Shown here: piece after piece, positions 15,004 through 20,717 of the stretch | How positions within the stretch are numbered: the first letter of the stretch is position 1 | Layout of the letters: each line of letters begins with the position of its first letter | Source of the DNA: a virus | IMG/VR virus record: IMGVR_UViG_3300042520_001808 | Coordinates: 1 to 20,717 of that record | Strand: one strand, 5' to 3' | Length of the DNA: 20,717 bases | Notes under the pieces: model-generated | What the model saw: the letters and a program-made list of their open reading frames with translations, nothing else | The model's database searches: none | Told to the model about the DNA's origin: nothing | Program-made: the position numbers and the translations under genes

Positions 15004-18000
15004 ATGACCCCACTCATCGACGACGAGACAGCGACACGCTTCTACAACGAAATCGACAACGCCCCGGAAGAGGATCGCCAGCAGATGGCCGATGCCCTCC
15101 TTGCTTGGGGCGAGGAAAAGCAAAGCAGGGAGCGGGAAGAGACCGACACCCATTTCTCAAAACTTTTCACAGACGAGAGCTACTACCAGCAAATCAACGA
15201 CAACGATCCCGCGCTCTCCGAGGCGCTCGATCCCGAGGCAACCGCAAAAAGGGCCAGCATCCACGCCTACTTGGAACACCAACTTAACCGGCCCATCGAT
15301 GCCGCAAACTTTGAACCGGAGCGCGATGCCTTCGCCATGCAGGCGTTCGGCCAGAAAAACCTTAACGACGGTCAACTCTTCGATTTCATCCGGGGAGATT
15401 ACGATTGGCAGAAGCAACGCACCGAGGCGATCAACGACCTCCAGATGCAGTCCGTGGGCAAAGCGATTGCCGACTCTCAACTCGGCCAGACCCGCCCCTT
15501 CGTGGACGGCATGACCGAGGTCTTCAACCAGTGGCAGCAGAAATACCCGGAACTGGTGGACGGCAAGAATGACGCCGCCTTCCTCTCGCAGGGTTACAAG
15601 CTCTACTACGACACGATCAACGACCTCGACACCGTTCGTCCGCAGGCGTCCAAGGCGCTCTCCACGCTCACCTCGTTCACCCAAGGCAACGCCACCGACG
15701 AGGACATGCAAAGCCTCGCCAACGACTTCGTCGGCGCTCCCCCCGAAGACCGCCAGAAAATCTACAAATATGTGACCCTCGCCGCGCAAGCCGGTCAGAT
15801 CGACCGCGCCGGGATCGAGCAGTTTGCCATCAACATGGGGCAAGCCTTCACCCGTGGGTTCGACTTCGTCCCGCAGGGAACGCTCCAGATTCAAGAAGCA
15901 GGCGTCAACGATGTGCTGCAAAAAGTAAAAAGCGGGCAAAAAGTCTTGGTGCCTCAAAATGGAGACATCACCAAGGCGACCGTTGCCGAGCAGACACCAA
16001 AAGCCCAAGTCCTCGGCCAAGCTCCCACGGTCGGAATGTTTGCCACCCCTCAAGACGGCTACCGCGAAGCCACACCCGAAGAGGCTGATCAATTTACCTC
16101 CTACGCCACAAATGCCATGGAGTCCTTCAAGGTCGTGCGTGAACTTCGCAATGTCGCCAAGACCGGCGTCGATCCCATCCGCCCCGTGCTGGAAGAGAAA
16201 TCCTTCTGGGGAACCGCCGAGCGCGGAGCCTACGGTTTGTCTGGCAGCATCCCGCTCATGGGCGCGACCGCCGTCAACCCCTACCTCGGCGTCCTCGCCT
16301 ACCAAGCGACCGAATACGACCGCATCATGCTGGAGAACCCGGAAATCAACCCGCAGTTCGCCCAAGGTCTCGCCCTAGTGGAAGGCGCGGCCAATGCCGC
16401 CATCGACCGGGTCCAGTTGAGCAGCCTCACCGGGCGACTCCCCATGTTTGGCCGCTACCTCGACCGCATCGCCAGCAATGGCGTCCGCCGCACCGTCAAG
16501 ATCGGAGCCAATGTCGTGGAGCAGAACTTGCAGGAAGGCGCTCAAGACCTCATCGCCCCCGTGCTGGAGACCGCCGTCGCCGCCCTCCGCGAGGACATGC
16601 CCGACAAAGATTTTGGAAAACTGCTGAACGAATGGGGAGGTCAGCGGGCCGAAACTTTCTTCGCCACCCTCCCGCTCGCCCTCATCGGCGGTGGAGTCGC
16701 CACCTACCGCGACATCAAGAACCCTTCCGCCGAACTCAACGCCACCAAGCTCCGCATGGCAGGATTCGGGCAGGATCAAGTCACCTTCATCCAGCGAGCC
16801 GAGAATCCCGAGGAATACACCGCCCGCATCCAGATGGAGTGGGACAAACGCACTCCCGAAGCCATCGAGGCCGGACGGCAAGAAGTCATCGCCGAAATGC
16901 AGCAGGCCGCGACCCCCGGAGAAAACGATGCCAAACTCTCCGAGACGGTCGCCGAGGACGGCACACGCCGCTGGGTCGTCACCGCGCCGGACGGCAAGGA
17001 ACTCCTACAGACCCAAGACCAGCAGGCTGCTCTGGATGCCGTGCGCCAGCACACCGAGACACAACTTTTAAACAAGCAGTTTGAGACCGCCTACGAGCCT
17101 CAAGAACTTCGGCAAATCATCAACGACCGGATCACTAATTGGAAATCGCAAGATTCCAATAACACGCTCGTCATGGAATCCGAAGGCATGAATGCCCAGC
17201 AAAAACTGGAGCAACTCCAAGCCGCAGGCAACGCATCGCAGATTCAAGAACTCCACAACCGCATCGCGAACTCCCATCTCAAAGACACGCCCTACGAGCA
17301 AATTAACATCCTCGGCGAAGCCAGCGTGGACGATGTCTCGGAGATGGTCTTCAAGTCACTCATCACGATCAACCCAAACACTCGCCCGGAAAACCTCCGC
17401 GAGGAAATCCACCACACGGCGGTCAAGGTCGCGATCAGAAATGGAAGCGTCACACTTGACACCTTGCGTGGGTGGCTCGACGCCACCGAAAAAGCCCTGC
17501 CAGGAACATTCCAAAACCTTGTCCGAGATTCGGAAGGCGACATCGTGGAATCGCTCGCCCAAGTCCAAGCCGCCTACGAGGACGGGAAAATCGACGCCAA
17601 TGAGGCATCCGCTCTTCCGGCTTCGTTCATCGATTACATCAAAAACATGATGCGGACCTTTGCCGAGGTCTTGCGCCGAGCAGTCGCCCTGCGCGGAGCC
17701 TTTAAGGACGGCGCTCTCCCAGCGGAATACGAATCCTTCCTCGCCGAATCCGTGGGACTCAACCAGCAGACGATGGTGGACACCACCCGGGAGCGGGTCG
17801 GCGGCGAACTGGCACAAGGCACCTTCAACTACTCGGTTGGGCAACGAGTTTCGACTGATACCAACCCATACCCCATGGAGCAGAAGGGCAAGTGGTGGGC
17901 TAACGAGGATTTCGCGCAGCGTGGCGGGCAGATCGTGACCATGTCGCCCGACGAATTCCTTTCACAGGTCAGACCGCTGGAAGTGGACGAAGCCTCCCGC

Positions 18001-20717
18001 GACAACATCGACGACCTCAAAAACATGATGCAGAGCGGGCGCAAACTCGACCCGCTGGCCATCTACGCCGATGGCAAGGAAGACGGCAGGCACCGCGCCA
18101 CCGCCGCCAAGGAACTCGGGATGGCTACGATCCCGGTCCTCGACTTCCGGGCAAACAAGCCGGAACCCAAAGGCAATGACTTCTCCATCGGTTCCCGCGC
18201 CAGCGCAGTTTCGACTGATACTCCCTCCATTCGCGCCAGCAACGCCACGATTACCGGACCTGCAAACTACAGCATCGGAGCATTCCACGGCACCCCGCAC
18301 AAGGTGGACAAATTCAGCACCGAGAAGATCGGCACCGGCGAAGGAGCGCAGGCTTATGGGTGGGGGCTGTATTTTGCACAAGCAAAAGCGGTTGGAGAAG
18401 GATACCGAGATCAACTCGGCGGCATTCGGTTGATGACCGCAGACGGGCAGATGGCAGACAACATTGTGTCTACGCCGGGGGCGAAAAAAATACTCAAAGA
18501 AGCTCGGGCTTTTTGGAAGCAAACAAAATCGCTGGATGGTTTTGTAAAACAATTGGAGTCATCAAAATCCCAATCAAAGGTTTGGGCAGCGCAAGGCGAT
18601 AATGTCGAATCCAACTCGCAATATGTAAAAGATGTAGACGAGGTTTTGTCAGCAATTAAAGACACAACCCCAACCCCAACAGGCAACCTCTACAGCGTCG
18701 AACTCGATGTTGACGATGCCGACCTGCTCGATTGGGACAAGCCGCTCTCCGACCAAAGTCCAAAGGTGCATGCAGCATTGCAATCAATCTCCGGCAATTG
18801 GTTGTGGCAGGACGCAATTTCTGGGAAAAGTGGGGAGCAGGTTGGCGGGGCATTATACAGCACACTTCGCGCCACATTTCCCGATGCGGAGTTTTCACGC
18901 GATGGCGTTGACGCTTCAAAGAAAGCCTCCGAAGCCCTCCTCGCCGCAGGCATCCCCGGCATCCGCTACCTCGACGGCGGTAGCCGCTCGGTCAATGCTA
19001 CAGACGACCGGCTTTTAGAACTTGCCGAGAAAAACAACGGCAACAAGGAAGCCGCTGTCGATGAGTTCATGCGAAGTGTCTATGACACACCAAAGGCCAA
19101 GGAGAAAATGCGAAGCGACCTTCTTCGCAACTTTCCAGAACGCACCTCCAACTATGTCGTCTTCGACGAGAACCTCATCAAGATCACCGAGGAGAACGGC
19201 AACCGCATCCCCGCATCGGAAGCTCTCGCCGCGCCAGCTACCGGCGCAACCAACTACAGCATTGGGAAAAAGGACAAAGAAGTTGTCGTTAATCCAGACG
19301 AGACAACAGAACCCGGCACCCCTGCTCCAGATACTGGTATTGAAATCCTTGATCCAGATCAAGAAGGAGAGGATATTCCGTGGGGGCCGACCAATTACTC
19401 AATTGGCCCAAGATCATTGCCGGAAGTTTTTCCGACAATAGACAAAAAACTTTTCAACAAGATCAAGAAGGAGACATCGACAATTGCGGCAATCCACATC
19501 GACCGCATGAAGGTCGGTGAGCTTATGGGGATACCATTGCAAGGCGGAATGTTTTACCCGTCCATTGTTGAGAATTTAAAAGCCGGAGTGGTGTGGGCGT
19601 TTAATGCTCCAAATGTGGCAAGGACGGTCGCCCGACGAGCTGCCGCCAATGGTGGATATGTGAAATTAGTCCTCATGCAAGAGGGTAATGTTATTGGTAA
19701 CAAAACATTTACTCATGTATGGTTTGCAAGCCTTGAGCAAAACATTTCAAGCGGAGCGATCACAAAAGCAACCGCACTTGGAGAACTTAATCGTGTGCGT
19801 GAGTTGTTTTCTAATCATTCAGATTCAAAACTTTCAACTGGTCACAAGAAAAAATGGAAGTCTTTAGAAGAAGCCAAAAACGCGATTATTTCTTTGCCGC
19901 AACAAAAACGCGCATCGACATATTTTAAAAAAACGAAGGTCGAAACAAAAGGCGAAGGTGTAAAAATCGCCTACCAGCAATTGCTTTCCAAGAAAAACAC
20001 AAAACTTGGAATGCCAGACCCAATCACTCTGGTTGAGCAAATGGAAGAACCGGCATTCAAAGGAATGCCAACCGGGGCGATTGTTGGAATAATAAAAATC
20101 GATCCAATTAAAGATAGTGATCCTATTTTAACCGGCCAACAAGCAGGGGTTCCAACACACTTGTCCTACGACTATGTTTTGAAAGGGAAGCCTGTTGCCA
20201 AGATGAAAAAAATCACCGTCTTGGATGAGGCTTTTCCAGAAACAAAAAATCAAATACTGACGCAACAGCACACCGATTTCCCTCTTGCGGGTGCAATCAA
20301 CTACTCCATCGCCTCGCAGCGCGAGATCGACCGAGTAAACGCCGCGCTCGGCGGCATGAACCGAGGCCCGGACGAGCGGCTCAAAGTCTACGAGAGGGCC
20401 AAGCAAAAATTCTCCAAGCTCATGTCTTGGAATTCCGATGAACTCGGAGCGATGGCCGACACCGGCTCCGACGAGACGCAAATCCGCCGCAACCAATTGC
20501 TCCAAGGATTCGGCGAACTCGACGCGATCCTTCAAGTCCTCCCGCCCGAAGTGCGTGGGCGCGTGGGCGGCTACACCGTCCTCGCCAACATCGCTCCGAT
20601 GGATGTCTTCAAGGACGGAGTGAAAGTCTCCGAAGCCAAAAACATGGACGGCGCGATCATCAGCGCATGGATGAAGGAAGGCCAAAACATCGGCCAAGCA
20701 GGCAAGCAGGTCTCGCT
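15004..20717 (+). CDS. Giant polyvalent ejection protein (gp16 position), 3' end outside window
   Basis: I read this frame by hand from ATG 15004 to the edge without a stop: at least 1,904 residues (T7 gp16 has 1,318). Residues 1-390 are helical and unrecognised. Residues 400-435 and 552-568 (FFATLPLALIGGGVATY) are hydrophobic and could be membrane-inserting. Around 780-940 lies a helical part with LREEIHHTAVK and FAEVLRRAVALR. From residue 942 on the protein is a series of modules separated by N-Y-S-[IV]-[GA]: a ParB-like domain (947-1057), an ADP-ribosyltransferase (1093-1394), an acidic linker (1422-1463), an unrecognised module (1469-1765), and a helical part to the edge. Such polyvalent proteins are thought to enter the host with phage DNA. 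The start, 3 bases after the previous stop, has no clear Shine-Dalgarno. Confidence 0.85.
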   Translation, partial: MTPLIDDETATRFYNEIDNAPEEDRQQMADALLAWGEEKQSREREETDTHFSKLFTDESYYQQINDNDPALSEALDPEATAKRASIHAYLEHQLNRPIDAANFEPERDAFAMQAFGQKNLNDGQLFDFIRGDYDWQKQRTEAINDLQMQSVGKAIADSQLGQTRPFVDGMTEVFNQWQQKYPELVDGKNDAAFLSQGYKLYYDTINDLDTVRPQASKALSTLTSFTQGNATDEDMQSLANDFVGAPPEDRQKIYKYVTLAAQAGQIDRAGIEQFAINMGQAFTRGFDFVPQGTLQIQEAGVNDVLQKVKSGQKVLVPQNGDITKATVAEQTPKAQVLGQAPTVGMFATPQDGYREATPEEADQFTSYATNAMESFKVVRELRNVAKTGVDPIRPVLEEKSFWGTAERGAYGLSGSIPLMGATAVNPYLGVLAYQATEYDRIMLENPEINPQFAQGLALVEGAANAAIDRVQLSSLTGRLPMFGRYLDRIASNGVRRTVKIGANVVEQNLQEGAQDLIAPVLETAVAALREDMPDKDFGKLLNEWGGQRAETFFATLPLALIGGGVATYRDIKNPSAELNATKLRMAGFGQDQVTFIQRAENPEEYTARIQMEWDKRTPEAIEAGRQEVIAEMQQAATPGENDAKLSETVAEDGTRRWVVTAPDGKELLQTQDQQAALDAVRQHTETQLLNKQFETAYEPQELRQIINDRITNWKSQDSNNTLVMESEGMNAQQKLEQLQAAGNASQIQELHNRIANSHLKDTPYEQINILGEASVDDVSEMVFKSLITINPNTRPENLREEIHHTAVKVAIRNGSVTLDTLRGWLDATEKALPGTFQNLVRDSEGDIVESLAQVQAAYEDGKIDANEASALPASFIDYIKNMMRTFAEVLRRAVALRGAFKDGALPAEYESFLAESVGLNQQTMVDTTRERVGGELAQGTFNYSVGQRVSTDTNPYPMEQKGKWWANEDFAQRGGQIVTMSPDEFLSQVRPLEVDEASRDNIDDLKNMMQSGRKLDPLAIYADGKEDGRHRATAAKELGMATIPVLDFRANKPEPKGNDFSIGSRASAVSTDTPSIRASNATITGPANYSIGAFHGTPHKVDKFSTEKIGTGEGAQAYGWGLYFAQAKAVGEGYRDQLGGIRLMTADGQMADNIVSTPGAKKILKEARAFWKQTKSLDGFVKQLESSKSQSKVWAAQGDNVESNSQYVKDVDEVLSAIKDTTPTPTGNLYSVELDVDDADLLDWDKPLSDQSPKVHAALQSISGNWLWQDAISGKSGEQVGGALYSTLRATFPDAEFSRDGVDASKKASEALLAAGIPGIRYLDGGSRSVNATDDRLLELAEKNNGNKEAAVDEFMRSVYDTPKAKEKMRSDLLRNFPERTSNYVVFDENLIKITEENGNRIPASEALAAPATGATNYSIGKKDKEVVVNPDETTEPGTPAPDTGIEILDPDQEGEDIPWGPTNYSIGPRSLPEVFPTIDKKLFNKIKKETSTIAAIHIDRMKVGELMGIPLQGGMFYPSIVENLKAGVVWAFNAPNVARTVARRAAANGGYVKLVLMQEGNVIGNKTFTHVWFASLEQNISSGAITKATALGELNRVRELFSNHSDSKLSTGHKKKWKSLEEAKNAIISLPQQKRASTYFKKTKVETKGEGVKIAYQQLLSKKNTKLGMPDPITLVEQMEEPAFKGMPTGAIVGIIKIDPIKDSDPILTGQQAGVPTHLSYDYVLKGKPVAKMKKITVLDEAFPETKNQILTQQHTDFPLAGAINYSIASQREIDRVNAALGGMNRGPDERLKVYERAKQKFSKLMSWNSDELGAMADTGSDETQIRRNQLLQGFGELDAILQVLPPEVRGRVGGYTVLANIAPMDVFKDGVKVSEAKNMDGAIISAWMKEGQNIGQAGKQVS
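17827..17841 (+). repeat. Junction motif 1: NYSVG
   Basis: Residues 942-946 of the giant protein. It separates the helical body from the ParB-like module and is the first of the series. Confidence 0.75.
17842..18174 (+). other. ParB-like domain in the giant ejection protein
   Basis: This module covers about residues 947-1057. It has the ParB/Srx layout: a positioning segment (MSPDEFLSQVRPLEVD), a helix with DDLKNMMQSGRKLDPLAIYA, the key D-G-R-H-R-A-T-A-A box at about 1027-1035, then ELGMATIPVLDF. In the family this box binds nucleotide (CTP in ParB) or forms the active site of ParB-like nucleases. It is bounded by NYSVG and NDFSIG motifs and begins with one copy of the dispersed DNA repeat (encoding VSTDT). 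DNA protection, nicking or nucleotide binding after ejection are options; the sequence does not decide. Confidence 0.75.
17847..17865 (+). repeat. Dispersed repeat, copy 2 (coding)
   Basis: These 19 bases are identical to 99-117 in the capsid leader. Here they are translated as VSTDTN, three residues after the NYSVG motif that opens the ParB-like module. The reading frame is the same as in copy 3. Confidence 0.8.
18175..18192 (+). repeat. Junction motif 2: NDFSIG (variant)
   Basis: Residues 1058-1063. It closes the ParB-like module. Phe replaces Tyr and an Asp is added, so it is a looser match than the others. Confidence 0.55.
18206..18221 (+). repeat. Dispersed repeat, copy 3 (coding)
   Basis: These 16 bases are identical to 98-113. 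They are translated as VSTDT, a few residues after the NDFSIG motif that closes the ParB-like module. Copies 2 and 3 thus bracket that module almost as direct repeats, about 360 bases apart. Confidence 0.8.
18265..18279 (+). repeat. Junction motif 3: NYSIG
   Basis: Residues 1088-1092. It directly precedes the first strand of the ADP-ribosyltransferase (AFHGTP). Confidence 0.75.
18280..19185 (+). other. ART-PolyVal-type ADP-ribosyltransferase domain
   Basis: This module covers about residues 1093-1394 of the giant protein. It begins with FHGTPHKVDKFS (the H-G-T strand of ADP-ribosyltransferases, His at 1095), then KIGTGEGAQAYGWGLYFA (1108-1125), the typical NAD-binding stretch of the ART-PolyVal family, and ends with AGIPGIRYLDGGSRS and SNYVVFDENLIKI. 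In the family this fold transfers ADP-ribose from NAD to host targets. The part between (about 18430-18700) is richer in A/T and Lys and may be a variable insert. It follows the NYSIG motif directly, so it looks like a cargo enzyme delivered with the DNA. Confidence 0.85.
19252..19266 (+). repeat. Junction motif 4: NYSIG
   Basis: Residues 1417-1421. It lies between the ADP-ribosyltransferase and an acidic, Pro-rich linker. Confidence 0.75.
19393..19407 (+). repeat. Junction motif 5: NYSIG
   Basis: Residues 1464-1468. It ends the acidic linker and opens the unrecognised module. The codons (AAT TAC TCA ATT GGC) differ from those of motif 3 (AAC TAC AGC ATC GGA), so the match is conserved at protein, not DNA, level. 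Confidence 0.75.
19408..20298 (+). other. Unrecognised cargo module between two NYS motifs
   Basis: This module of about 297 residues (1469-1765) lies between NYSIG (19393-19407) and NYSIA (20299-20313). I cannot name its family. It has IDRMKVGELMGIPLQGGMFY, a VVWAFNAPNVARTVARRAA helix, KLVLMQEGNVIGNKTF, a Lys-rich middle (GHKKKWK, QQKRAS), and a C-terminal part with THLSYDYVLKGKPVAKMKKI. There is no membrane segment. Its base composition is clearly more A/T-rich than the flanks, with different codon choice, which suggests separate acquisition. A toxin- or enzyme-like cargo is inferred from position only. Confidence 0.55.
20299..20313 (+). repeat. Junction motif 6: NYSIA
   Basis: Residues 1766-1770. 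It ends the unrecognised module and opens the last helical part (SQREIDRVNAALGG), where base composition returns to the GC-rich style of the gene body. Confidence 0.75.

Noticed and set aside
15157-16365. Long antisense open frame (402 codons)
   Set aside because: It lies fully opposite the giant ejection gene, whose codon pattern and domains are clear; other antisense frames (for example 8790-9827 and 14221-15153) are rejected for the same reason.
17847-18221. Attachment-site or transposon ends formed by repeat copies 2 and 3
   Set aside because: No integrase or transposase is present, the copies are short and in frame, and they bracket a domain; module exchange is the better reading.

Overview
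The window looks like the virion (structural and DNA-ejection) module of a tailed double-stranded DNA phage or prophage of the podovirus type. It is moderately GC-rich, and all fifteen genes lie on the + strand, mostly overlapping or within a few bases of each other. The order follows the late genes of T7-like phages: major capsid protein, tail tubular protein A-like proteins, tail tubular protein B-like nozzle protein, a 138-residue gp13-position protein, gp14-like and gp15-like internal virion proteins, and a very large gp16-position ejection protein that runs off the right edge. The host cannot be fixed from sequence. Many starts lack a Shine-Dalgarno site and sit behind A-rich leaders, which would suit a Verrucomicrobiota- or Bacteroidota-like host, but this is a weak inference.

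Layout. 1-162: leader of the capsid gene, with a TTCG-loop hairpin, three tandem 9-bp repeats and a strong ribosome binding site. 163-1062: major capsid protein, followed by a terminator-like hairpin, the same place as the Tphi terminator of T7. 1136-5537: three ATGA-overlapped genes that together encode six copies of a gp11-like (tail tubular protein A) domain, split 2+3+1. 5534-8793: five small to medium tail-fibre or adhesin-like genes, including a coiled-coil fibre and a Gly/Ser/Asn-rich beta-structured protein. 8793-8975: a holin-like membrane peptide. 8979-11738: tail tubular protein B-like nozzle. 11731-15000: GNAT-like protein, gp14-like protein, and a gp15-like protein with a C-terminal barrel-like domain. 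15004 to the right edge: a polyvalent ejection protein of at least 1,904 residues.

How they work together. Capsid, gp11-like ring and gp12-like nozzle build the head and short tail, and the fibre cassette would bind the host. The gp14/15/16-like proteins would form the internal core that is ejected to cross the envelope. The last of these carries cargo domains (a ParB-like domain, an ART-PolyVal-type ADP-ribosyltransferase and an unrecognised module) that would enter the host cell with the DNA.

The two most unusual signals are: (1) the six-fold repetition of the tail-ring domain across three translationally overlapped genes; and (2) a recurring short motif, N-Y-S-[IV]-[GA], at every junction between cargo modules of the giant protein. 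A 16-19 bp DNA repeat occurs beside two of these junctions and also upstream of the capsid gene. No tRNA, CRISPR array, insertion sequence, integrase, terminase, portal, lysin or polymerase gene is visible. No stretch over 300 bases lacks a gene.
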